Part shown: one piece after another, positions 38,729-46,193 of the stretch
Layout: each line of letters opens with the position of its first letter
How positions within the stretch are numbered: position 1 is the first letter of the stretch
Assembly: GCA_903827245.1 (NCBI GenBank)
Contig: CAIKHO010000056.1
Span: forward strand, 49,604-113,603
DNA: 64,000 nt
Reading direction: 5' to 3'
DNA from: an uncultured Opitutia bacterium
Lineage (GTDB): Bacteria > Verrucomicrobiota > Verrucomicrobiia > Opitutales > Opitutaceae
The notes under the pieces: generated by a model
The model's database searches: none
The model's input: only the letters and a program-made list of their open reading frames with translations
What the model was told of the DNA's origin: nothing
Position numbers and translations under genes: made by a program

Positions 38729-38741
38729 CCGTTTAAAACGG
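38729..38741. promoter_or_regulatory. 13-bp palindrome upstream of GH28 gene
   Basis: CCGTTT, central A, AAACGG: a perfect 13-bp palindrome 89 bases upstream of the GH28 start. LacI-type operators have similar length and symmetry. It is a candidate operator only. Confidence 0.4.
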
Positions 38742-38815
38742 TAGGAGCAGCTTTACGACGCGATGATCGGGTCTGCCAGGCAAACTATCGAGACGGCCAC
38801 CGTGCTAGGTCCCCC

Positions 38816-38857
38816 GTCAAGGGAACCTCCTTGACCTGGTTCCCATATCGGGAACCA
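38816..38857 (+). promoter_or_regulatory. Tandem palindromes, candidate HigA operators
   Basis: Two palindromes lie back to back just before higB: GTCAAGG-N6-CCTTGAC (38816-38835) and TGGTTCCC-ATATC-GGGAACCA (38837-38857). The second ends 13 bases before the higB ATG. GGGAACC also occurs inside the first. TTGACC at 38831 could be a -35 box. HigA-type antitoxins repress their own operon through such sites. Confidence 0.65.
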
Positions 38858-38870
38858 TGGCTGGCGACGC

Positions 38871-39164
38871 ATGCGTGTCATTGCCCGCAAGACCCTGAAG
38901 GACTTCTGGACAGGGCATGCCGACGCCGAGCAGCCGCTCAAGGCCTGGTTTCACGAGGCCAAAACCACCCGCTGGAAATCATTCACCGACATCAAAGCCC
39001 GCTACCGCTCCGCCGACGCCCTGCCGGGCAACCGCGTCGTTTTTAATCTGAAGGGCAACACCTATCGTCTCGTCGTCCGCCTGCACTATAACACCGGCCT
39101 CGTCTTCATTCGTTTCATCGGCACGCACGCCGCCTACGACCGGATCGACGCCACCACCATTTAA
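38871..39164 (+). CDS. higB: HigB-type mRNA-interferase toxin
   Basis: Protein of 97 residues of the E. coli HigB-like toxin family, starting MRVIARKTLKDFWTGHADAE. Characteristic segments are LKAWFHEAKTTRWKSFTDIK, GNRVVFNLKGNTYRLVVRL and FIRFIGTHAAYDRID. Such toxins cut translated mRNA and are blocked by HigA. Unusually for toxin-antitoxin pairs but normally for hig, the toxin gene comes first. The antitoxin gene starts 8 bases after its stop. Confidence 0.93.
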   Translation: MRVIARKTLKDFWTGHADAEQPLKAWFHEAKTTRWKSFTDIKARYRSADALPGNRVVFNLKGNTYRLVVRLHYNTGLVFIRFIGTHAAYDRIDATTI

Positions 39165-39172
39165 TCAACCAC

Positions 39173-39577
39173 ATGAAACCCAAAGTCCTCAAGACCGGGC
39201 GCGACTACCAGGCGGCCCTCGCCCATGTCGGTGCGCTGATGGATCATCCTTCGGCCGACGTGGCCGAGCTAGAACTCTGGTCGCTGCTGGTGGAAAAATA
39301 TGAGGAAGAACACTTCCCCATCGCCACGCCCGATCCGATCGAGGCGATCCGCTTCCGGATGGAGCAGGCCGGACTGGCCCCGGCCGACCTGCAGCCCTAC
39401 CTGCAGAGCAAGAGCAAGGTCTCGGAAGTCATGAACCGGAAGCGCCCGCTCAGCCTGAGCATGATCCGCGCCCTCCATCGCGGCCTGCAAATCCCCGCCG
39501 AGGTGCTCGTGCAGGAATCCCAAGCCCCCTACCTCGCGCGGCGCTCTAAGCCCCGGAAGCAGAAGGCCTCCGCCTAG
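39173..39577 (+). CDS. higA: HigA-type antitoxin
   Basis: Protein of 134 residues. Residues about 60-115 form the HTH domain: PIEAIRFRMEQAGLAPADLQ, then SKSKVSEVMNRKRPLSLSMI and RALHRGLQIPAEVLVQ. The N-terminal half (DYQAALAHVGALMDHP and ELELWSLLVEKYEEEHFPI) is the usual HigA toxin-interaction region. The product should neutralise HigB and repress the operon at the palindromes before higB. A Lys/Arg-rich tail (RRSKPRKQKASA) follows the HTH. Confidence 0.93.
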   Translation: MKPKVLKTGRDYQAALAHVGALMDHPSADVAELELWSLLVEKYEEEHFPIATPDPIEAIRFRMEQAGLAPADLQPYLQSKSKVSEVMNRKRPLSLSMIRALHRGLQIPAEVLVQESQAPYLARRSKPRKQKASA

Positions 39578-39780
39578 CTCTGCGCCAAGCAGCATTGGAA
39601 AAGCAGCCCGATGGCGTCAGGCCATTAATAACTTAATTCTTCCGGCGCAGGGGCTGCAATTATGGACAGGGCATAAGGGGACATACCTTGACTCTTGACC
39701 GGCGACGGAACGGATCGGTTAAGAAGCAATTTTGTCACTATCCAAACGCGCCAGTCCTTGGCGCTCCCTATACCAATTTG

Positions 39781-39999
39781 CTAGTCCGAACTTTCATGGA
39801 GGAGCCGCCTCAGACGTCGAACAAAGCGAGTGGTCAAGTAAATCGCGCTGACTGAAATGACGAGCACGGCGCCAGCGAACCAATATTTCCCGCTCTGGAA
39901 CCACCAATAACTCGCAAAAAGCAGCGCAATGGAGGAAACCCCGAAGGTCGCCGCTGCAAAGCTTAAAGCGATGATCCAGTCTCCGCTTCTTTCTTTCAC
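39781..39999 (-). CDS. Small two-helix membrane protein
   Basis: Predicted 72-residue protein (GTG start) with two hydrophobic segments (IIALSFAAATFGVSSIALLFA and WFAGAVLVISVSAIYLT) and a basic end (RFVRRLRRLL). No family was recognised. Its base composition is clearly less GC-rich than its neighbours, so it may be recently acquired along with the adjacent toxin-antitoxin genes. Confidence 0.5.
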   Translation of the reverse strand: MKERSGDWIIALSFAAATFGVSSIALLFASYWWFQSGKYWFAGAVLVISVSAIYLTTRFVRRLRRLLHESSD

Positions 40000-40066
40000 T
40001 TTGGATCCATGATGCTTTCCGGCTAGCTTGAGCTAGGCTGCTGGACTGGACCGGACCCTCGGGTGC

Positions 40067-40993
<927 letters not shown>

Positions 40994-41079
40994 GGTGTCA
41001 GAGAGTTGGAAAATTCAGGGCGGTCCGCCAGCAAAACCTTGGGCCGAAAGGATGCCAAGCGGCCCCGGAACTCGGAATT

Positions 41080-41198
41080 TTTTGGCCACAAAGAGGCACG
41101 AAATGACACGAAAAAAGACCCGGACGGTTTGGAGTTCGAACTCTCCATCCGATCCGAGGATTTTTATTGTGTCATTTCGTGCCTTTTTGTGGCCAAAA
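41080..41198. repeat. Hairpin element family B, copy 2
   Basis: Arms of about 37 nt: TTTTGGCCACAAAGAGGCAC left and GTGCCTTTTTGTGGCCAAAA right, with two or three mismatches. The 44-nt loop holds its own palindrome TTTGGAGTTCGAACTCTCCA. It lies five bases beyond the tgt stop and shares CACGAAATGACAC with the copy at 24339-24421. Confidence 0.85.
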
Positions 41199-41203
41199 CT
41201 GCC

Positions 41204-42340
41204 TTAACGGGCTGCGGCTCCCGCTTCGTAGCGAGCGATCCAAGCCTTGTGCCACGGGCCATAGTCACCGGCCTCGAGGTGAGACCGCGCCTGGGCCATC
41301 AGATCGAGGTAGAAATGTAGGTTGTGGATCGTGAGCAGCGTGCAGCTCAGGATCTCACCGGCCATGGTCAGGTGGCGCAGATAGGCGCGGGAGAACCGGG
41401 CCGTGTAGTTGTCCAGCCCCTCGACGATCGGGCGCGGATCGCTGCGGTGTTTCTCGTTCCGGAGATTGAGCGGGCCGTCCGGGGTGAACACCAGGCCGTT
41501 GCGGGCCACGCGGCTTGGCAGGACGCAGTCGAACATGTCGACGCCGAGCGCGATCATCTTCAGGAGCTGCGGCGGGGTGCCGAGGCCCATGGTGTAGCGG
41601 GGTTTGTCCGCCGGCATGAAAGGGGTGGTCGCCGCAATTTGCTTCAGCATCTCTGGCTCGGGCTCACCCACGCTCACGCCGCCCACGGCATAACCCGGGA
41701 AATCCAGCGCCGCCAGCGATTCCGCCGCCTCGCGGCGCAGGTCGTCGAAGGTCGAGCCCTGCACGATGGCAAACACGTGATGCCCCGCCGCCAGAAACCC
41801 GCTGTCCGTGGCGATCTGCTTGCACTGCCGCGCCCACCGATAGCTCCGCGCCACGGCCTTTGCGCAGGCGTCGCGTTCGCAGGGCCAGGGTGGACATTCA
41901 TCAAGCACCATTGCGATGTCGGAGCCGAGGTTCTGCTGGATCGTCATCACCTCGCGCGGGCCGAGAAACAGCTTCGCTCCATCGAGATGGGATTGGAACG
42001 CCACGCCGTCGTCGCGGATCTCGCGCAGCTTCGCCAGGCTGAAGACCTGAAACCCGCCGCTGTCCGTGAGGATCGGTCCGTCCCAGCCCATGAAGGTGTG
42101 GAGACCGCCGAGTTCACGGACCAGTTCCGACCCCGGCCGGAGGTTGAGATGATAGGTGTTGCCGAGGATGATCTGGGCGCCGATCTCGTGCAAATGAGCC
42201 GGGGTCAGGGCCTTGACCGTGCCCTGCGTGCCGACCGGCATGAAGATCGGGGTCTCGATCACGCCATGGCGCGTCCGCAGCCGGCCGCGCCGGGCGGCGG
42301 TGGCTGTATCGGTCGATATCAGATCGAAATGGGCTGGCAT
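41204..42340 (-). CDS. tgt: tRNA-guanine transglycosylase, zinc cysteines absent
   Basis: Protein of 378 residues closely following bacterial Tgt, which inserts preQ1 at the wobble position of GUN-anticodon tRNAs. The base-binding Asp lies in LTDSGGFQVFSL (Asp93) and the nucleophile in DMFDCVLPSRVARNG; GGVSVGEPE and YTMGLGTPP are also present. The zinc site is odd: where other Tgt proteins have CxCxxC before the SRAYLHHL segment, this one reads GLDNYTARFSRAYLRHL with no Cys. The later His in TIHNL is kept. The remaining enzyme looks intact, so a zinc-free fold is possible. Confidence 0.93.
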   Translation of the reverse strand: MPAHFDLISTDTATAARRGRLRTRHGVIETPIFMPVGTQGTVKALTPAHLHEIGAQIILGNTYHLNLRPGSELVRELGGLHTFMGWDGPILTDSGGFQVFSLAKLREIRDDGVAFQSHLDGAKLFLGPREVMTIQQNLGSDIAMVLDECPPWPCERDACAKAVARSYRWARQCKQIATDSGFLAAGHHVFAIVQGSTFDDLRREAAESLAALDFPGYAVGGVSVGEPEPEMLKQIAATTPFMPADKPRYTMGLGTPPQLLKMIALGVDMFDCVLPSRVARNGLVFTPDGPLNLRNEKHRSDPRPIVEGLDNYTARFSRAYLRHLTMAGEILSCTLLTIHNLHFYLDLMAQARSHLEAGDYGPWHKAWIARYEAGAAAR

Positions 42341-42395
42341 GGAAGCGCACCCACCCTACCCGCCGTGGACTGATGTCATTGTCTGGTCCAAACTT

Positions 42396-42479
42396 ATCGC
42401 TCTCATTTTCGTAATCGTTCCTCGTTCTCCCGTGGGTTGGAAGCGAGAAAGAGAACGAGTACGAGAAACGAGAACGATT
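42396..42479. repeat. Pyrimidine/purine inverted repeat, family E
   Basis: Pyrimidine-rich CGTAATCGTTCCTCGTTCTC pairs imperfectly with purine-rich GAGAAACGAGAACGATTC. It lies between divergent tgt and trpG/pabA, upstream of both. Related asymmetric repeats lie at 25707-25779 and 52570-52670, with a degenerate piece near 56576. Confidence 0.62.
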
Positions 42480-42549
42480 CCAGGGCCGCCATTCGCAAAA
42501 TCACTACGTGTAACCACCCTGCCCGCACGCTTGACCCCCCTGTCAACCT

Positions 42550-43134
42550 ATGGGTAATTGCCTGCAAGTGCTTCTGGTCATCGACAACTACGATTCGTTC
42601 ACGTTCAACCTCGTCCAATACTTCGGTCAACTGGGCGTGGAGCAGCGCGTTTTCCGCAATAACGAGATCACCCCGGACCAAGCCCTCGCCCTGAATCCGG
42701 ATCGCGTGCTCATCTCGCCGGGACCCTGCTCGCCGGCCGAGGCCGGGGTGTCGCTCGACATGATCAAGGCTTTCTCCGGCAGGAAGCCCATCTTCGGGGT
42801 CTGTCTCGGCCACCAGTCGATCGGGCACTATTTCGGGGGCAAGGTCGTCCGGGCCGACCGCCTGATGCATGGCAAGACCTCGCCAATCCTGCACAAGAAC
42901 ACCGACCTTTTCCGCGGGCTGCCGCAGGGCTTCGCCGCGACCCGTTATCATTCGCTCTTGGTGGAGCGCGCGTCGCTGCCCTCCAGCCTCGCCATCACTG
43001 CCGAGACCGCCGAGGGCGAGATCATGGGCCTGCGCCACCAGTCGCTGCCGATCTGGGGCGTGCAATTCCACCCCGAGTCCATCGCCACCGAGGGCGGAAT
43101 GAAAATCCTCCAGAACTTTCTCGAACTTAACTAG
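42550..43134 (+). CDS. trpG: Anthranilate/aminodeoxychorismate synthase glutaminase subunit
   Basis: Protein of 194 residues, a class I glutamine amidotransferase. It has the typical start [20 protein letters not shown], the nucleophile Cys in [15 protein letters not shown] and His/Glu in [14 protein letters not shown]. It supplies ammonia for anthranilate (TrpG) or aminodeoxychorismate (PabA) synthesis; one protein often serves both. A GTG at 42568 would give the more usual VLLVIDNYD start, so the true start may be there. No trpE or pabB is adjacent. Confidence 0.9.
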   Translation: MGNCLQVLLVIDNYDSFTFNLVQYFGQLGVEQRVFRNNEITPDQALALNPDRVLISPGPCSPAEAGVSLDMIKAFSGRKPIFGVCLGHQSIGHYFGGKVVRADRLMHGKTSPILHKNTDLFRGLPQGFAATRYHSLLVERASLPSSLAITAETAEGEIMGLRHQSLPIWGVQFHPESIATEGGMKILQNFLELN

Positions 43135-43218
43135 CCACCGCGAAACACACCCACTGCACGAAAACCGACCCATGACAGAACACCCTGATTTTCGTGTGGT
43201 TCGGGTATTTCGTGGTTA
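43135..43218. repeat. Hairpin element family F, copy 1
   Basis: CCACCGCGAAACACACCC...GCACGAAAA pairs imperfectly with TTTTCGTGTGG...TATTTCGTGG. It follows the trpG stop directly and ends 10 bases before nrdR. Related copies lie at 44282-44363 and 48869-48939. Confidence 0.65.
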
Positions 43219-43228
43219 AAAAATTCCC

Positions 43229-43711
43229 ATGCGCTGCCCAAAGTGCACTTCCATCGAGGACAAGGTCATCGACTCCCGCATCAGCAAGGAGGGCAATACC
43301 ATCCGCCGCCGGCGCGAGTGCCTCGAATGCGGCAACCGTTTTACGACGACCGAGTCGCTCGTGCGCGATGGCATGATCGTCATCAAGCGCGACGGCCGGC
43401 GCGAGGACTTCGTCCGTGAAAAGCTCAACCACGCCGTCCGCGCCGCCTGCCACAAGCGCCCGGTCGACGCCGAGCAGATGACGATGCTGGTCGAGGACGT
43501 GATCGACGTGCTCGAGGCCCAGTACGAGAGCGAGATTCCCTCCCAGGCCATCGGCGACGCCGTCATGCAGCGCCTGCGTCGCATCGACCAGGTCGCGTAC
43601 GTGCGGTTTGCCAGCGTCTACAAGGAGTTCCGCGATGTCGGCGAGTTCGTCGACGAAATCAGCAGCCTCGGGAAGCCGAAGCCGGGGAACGCTGAAGGTG
43701 GAACGCGTTGA
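43229..43711 (+). CDS. nrdR: Transcriptional repressor NrdR
   Basis: Protein of 160 residues. The zinc ribbon uses Cys3, Cys6, Cys31 and Cys34 (MRCPKC, ECLECGNRF), followed by the ATP-cone domain (RDGRREDFVREKLNHAV). NrdR senses ATP/dATP and represses ribonucleotide reductase genes through NrdR boxes. The last residues (EGGTR) and the stop are encoded by the left arm of a hairpin at 43697-43771, so the C-terminus may have been reshaped by that element. No nrd gene is in the window. Confidence 0.96.
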   Translation: MRCPKCTSIEDKVIDSRISKEGNTIRRRRECLECGNRFTTTESLVRDGMIVIKRDGRREDFVREKLNHAVRAACHKRPVDAEQMTMLVEDVIDVLEAQYESEIPSQAIGDAVMQRLRRIDQVAYVRFASVYKEFRDVGEFVDEISSLGKPKPGNAEGGTR

Positions 43712-43771
43712 CCCCAACGCGTTGCGGCGAAGCCGCCTCGATCCAGCGGGTTGAGGTCAACCCGCTCCACC
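43697..43771. repeat. Hairpin overlapping the nrdR stop
   Basis: GGTGGAACGCGTTGACC on the left and GGTCAACCCGCTCCACC on the right pair at 15 of 17 positions, with a smaller AACGCGTT self-palindrome inside. The left arm contains the nrdR stop codon; the right arm ends three bases before the next ATG. Confidence 0.72.
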
Positions 43772-43773
43772 CC

Positions 43774-44280
43774 ATGTCCGTCCCCTCCCGTGCCGATCTG
43801 CGGCGCCTCCACTTCATCAACGCGCTGTTCGGCCACGTCACGGGTCACGACCTCTACCTCGCGCAGCAGATCAAGGGCGCCATCACGTTCAGCCTGGCGG
43901 AGCTGGAGGTCCAGACGGCCGCCCACCCCGAGTTCGCGGCAAAATTCGACGCCGAGTTCAACGCCGCCGCCGCGCACCTGCTGGCCAAACTTTTCGCCCA
44001 CCTCCCGCGGCGCGGCTTTTTCCACTGGGACGCAGCCCTCACCCCCGCCGCAGCCACGCCGCTCTTCGCCCGGGCCGAGCTGATGGCCGGACTAAAGCAC
44101 CTCGCGCCCTACCGCGAATCGACCCTGCTCGTCACCAACCTCCGCCCGGCGCTGATCCCGCCCACGCGCCGGGCCACCCCGCGCCGGCAGCGCGACTACG
44201 AGGAGGCCCTCGCCTTCGTCCGCGCCCTCACCGCCGCCCGGACCGCGCGGACGGCCGACCTGCAGCTGCTGTTTTTGTGA
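43774..44280 (+). CDS. Hypothetical protein downstream of nrdR
   Basis: Protein of 168 residues from ATG 43774 (MSVPSRADLRRLHFINALFG); an upstream in-frame ATG would read through the hairpin. It is mostly helical with conserved-looking segments LYLAQQIKGAITFSLAELEV, RRGFFHWDAALTPAAATPLF and ESTLLVTNLRPALIPPTRR. No catalytic motif or family was recognised. It may be co-transcribed with nrdR. The C-terminal part is Arg/Ala-rich. Confidence 0.6.
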   Translation: MSVPSRADLRRLHFINALFGHVTGHDLYLAQQIKGAITFSLAELEVQTAAHPEFAAKFDAEFNAAAAHLLAKLFAHLPRRGFFHWDAALTPAAATPLFARAELMAGLKHLAPYRESTLLVTNLRPALIPPTRRATPRRQRDYEEALAFVRALTAARTARTADLQLLFL

Positions 44281-44281
44281 A

Positions 44282-44363
44282 ACCACGAAACACACCAAAT
44301 ACACGAAAAATTACAGCAGAGGAAACGCTCTCCCATTTTCGTGTGTTTCGTGTATTTCGTGGT
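44282..44363. repeat. Hairpin element family F, copy 2
   Basis: ACCACGAAACACACCAAATA left and TTTCGTGTATTTCGTGGT right form arms of about 29 nt with a few mismatches and a 25-nt loop. It begins one base after the upstream stop codon and ends 14 bases before the HIT gene. Confidence 0.8.
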
Positions 44364-44377
44364 GACTCTCCGACGTC

Positions 44378-44719
44378 ATGCCGAAAACCATTTTTCAGAA
44401 AATCATCGACCGCGAGATTCCCGCGAAGATCGAGTACGAGGATGACCGCTGCATCGTCATCCATGACATCAAGCCGGAGGCACCCGTGCACCTGCTGATC
44501 ATCCCGAAGCAGCCGATCGCCCGCATCGGCGCGGCCACGGCCGCGGACGAGCCCGTGCTCGGCCATCTGCTTGTCACGGCCGGTGTTGTCGCAAAAAAAC
44601 TGAATCTCGCCAACGGCTTCCGCCTCGTGATCAACAGCGGTCCAGACGCCAATGAAACCGTGCCCCACGTGCACGTCCATTTGCTCGCGAAACGGCAGAT
44701 GACGTGGCCACCGGGGTGA
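44378..44719 (+). CDS. hinT: HIT-family nucleotide hydrolase (HinT-like)
   Basis: Protein of 113 residues with the histidine triad HVHVHLLAKRQM and the N-terminal IFQKIIDREIPAKIEYEDDR typical of HinT/PKCI-type purine nucleoside phosphoramidases. These small dimeric enzymes split AMP-linked compounds in the cytoplasm. The length is normal. The gene is convergent with dprA and has hairpins on both sides. Confidence 0.94.
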   Translation: MPKTIFQKIIDREIPAKIEYEDDRCIVIHDIKPEAPVHLLIIPKQPIARIGAATAADEPVLGHLLVTAGVVAKKLNLANGFRLVINSGPDANETVPHVHVHLLAKRQMTWPPG

Positions 44720-44734
44720 GTCGCCGGCTCGAGG

Positions 44735-44800
44735 CAGGAGCCCGCTTGCAGGCGATTTTCCCCGTTCTGGGTCGCACATCGTCTGCAAGCAGACTCCTAT
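44735..44800. repeat. Hairpin between convergent hinT and dprA, family G
   Basis: CAGGAGCCCGCTTGCAGGCG pairs with GTCTGCAAGCAGACTCCT. Half-copies of the same core occur at about 48437 (CTGCAAGCGGCTCCTAC) and 55192 (CCTGCAAGCAGGCTCCTAC). It may terminate hinT. Confidence 0.7.
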
Positions 44801-44837
44801 ATGGGAGTGCTTCCGATTGAATCGGGATACTACCGAA

Positions 44838-44861
44838 GACGCGACCGGGAGGTCGCGTCTC
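44838..44861 (-). terminator. Perfect hairpin after dprA, family C half
   Basis: AGACGCGACC, loop GGGA, GGTCGCGTCT: a perfect 10-bp stem five bases past the dprA stop. It equals one half of the family C element seen at 27711 and 30342. Confidence 0.7.
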
Positions 44862-44866
44862 CAGCT

Positions 44867-45991
44867 TTATCTGGCCTCAAACGTGCCGTCGGCGCGCTTT
44901 GCGATGAGGCGCTTCAACTCGAGCATCATCAGCGTCGCGGAAAGCTGGGCGGCGGGCAAGTCGGTGTGGCTCGCGAGCGCGTCGGGCGAGAGCATCGCTC
45001 CACCGCGGAAACACTCGTAGACCCGCGCCTCGTCATCCGTGAGGTTCGCCGGCCGGCCGGCCGCCACGTCGCCCGCGCTGGCTCCGATGGCGGCCGGGCG
45101 CAGGCCGTCGAGGTAGTTCAGCTCGGACAGGATGTCCTCCACGCTGGTCAGCAGGGTCGCCCCGTCGCGGATGAGCTGGTGGCACCCGGCGCTCGAATTC
45201 TGGTCGATGCGCCCCGGCACCGCGAATAGCTGCCGGCCCTGTTCGCCCGCGAAGCGTGCAGTGATCATCGCGCCGCCGCTCACATCGCTTTCCACCACGA
45301 CCACCGCCTCGCAGATGCCGGCGACGATGCGGTTGCGCATGGCAAAGGACTGCTTGTCCGCGCGTCGGCCGAAGGGAAATTCCGACAGGATCGCGCCGGA
45401 CTCCTCCAAGCGGCGGTAGAGCCCGAGATTCTCGGGCGGGTAGATCAGGTCGATGCCCGTGCCGAGCACCGCGGCGGTTTTGCCGCCGGCCTCCAGCGCG
45501 CCCTCGTGCGCCGCGGTGTCGATGCCACGGGCCAGCCCGCTTACCACGCAAAAACCGAGGCGTGCCAGGTCGGCGCCGAGCCGCTTGGCCACGCTCTGGC
45601 CATAGAGCGTCGTGCGCCGCGAGCCCACGATCGCGATGCAAGGCTGCGCGAAGTCATAGCCGCCGCGCCGGTAAAGCCCGATCGGCGGATCATGGATTTC
45701 CTTGAGCAGCCTCGGATAGGCCGCATCGTGCGTGGTGAGGAACGCGACATGGGCCTGGGCCATGCGCTCCTCCTCGCGCGCGAGGTCGAAGTGCTCCCGC
45801 CAGCCCGTGATGGTCGCGCTGATGACCGGGCCCACGCCCTGCACGGCGGAGAGCCGGCGCGCGCCGGCCGTGAAGATTTCACGCGGATCGCCGCCAAGTT
45901 CCTCCAGCAGCCGGTTGAGCGTGATCGGCCCGATGTTGGGCAGCGCGTTCAACACCAGAAAGGCCTGCTGCTCGGTCAACTCGCTGCTCAT
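44867..45991 (-). CDS. dprA: DNA-processing protein DprA
   Basis: Protein of 374 residues. A SAM-like N-terminal region (NALPNIGPITLNRLLEELGG) leads to the Rossmann-like DprA core (AIVGSRRTTLYGQSVAKRL, GLARGIDTAAHEGAL, AVLGTGIDLIYPPEN, EFPFGRRADKQSFAMRNRIV) and a C-terminal winged-helix part (LSPDALASHTDLPAAQLSAT). DprA loads RecA on incoming single-stranded DNA during natural transformation. Together with the TfoX-like protein it hints at competence, but neither proves it. Confidence 0.95.
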   Translation of the reverse strand: MSSELTEQQAFLVLNALPNIGPITLNRLLEELGGDPREIFTAGARRLSAVQGVGPVISATITGWREHFDLAREEERMAQAHVAFLTTHDAAYPRLLKEIHDPPIGLYRRGGYDFAQPCIAIVGSRRTTLYGQSVAKRLGADLARLGFCVVSGLARGIDTAAHEGALEAGGKTAAVLGTGIDLIYPPENLGLYRRLEESGAILSEFPFGRRADKQSFAMRNRIVAGICEAVVVVESDVSGGAMITARFAGEQGRQLFAVPGRIDQNSSAGCHQLIRDGATLLTSVEDILSELNYLDGLRPAAIGASAGDVAAGRPANLTDDEARVYECFRGGAMLSPDALASHTDLPAAQLSATLMMLELKRLIAKRADGTFEAR

Positions 45992-46000
45992 GGCCGCACT

Positions 46001-46025
46001 GTAGGAGCGGCTTCACGCCGCGACC
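46001..46025. repeat. Half element of family H
   Basis: CTGTAGGAGCGGCTTCACGC followed by CGCGACC; this is one arm of the family H hairpins at 50531-50605 and 56684-56757. It lies just upstream of dprA. Confidence 0.65.
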
Positions 46026-46106
46026 AAGGGAAAAAAGCGAGCGCGGTATTTTGTTTCGCGTGAGTGAAAGAATTGATGCGCCAGATGCGTTGTGGGCAGG
46101 CAAAAC

Positions 46107-46193
46107 GGTAATTAGGAGTTTGGAATTAGGAATTGGTAATTGGTTGGGGATCCCCCGCCTGCACCAATTCCTAATTCCAAACTCCCAATTACC
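46107..46193. repeat. AT-rich 30-nt inverted repeat over the nnr stop
   Basis: Left arm GGTAATTAGGAGTTTGGAAT (46107 on) and right arm ATTCCAAACTCCCAATTACC (to 46193) pair at 29 of 30 positions. The arms are very AT-rich for this genome. The right arm contains the stop codon of the downstream-ending NAD(P)HX gene (46189-46191). Confidence 0.85.

Noticed and set aside
39655..39720. AAGGGGACATACCTTGAC stretch suggesting a transposon remnant
   Set aside because: No inverted repeats or transposase sequence accompany it, so it cannot be supported.
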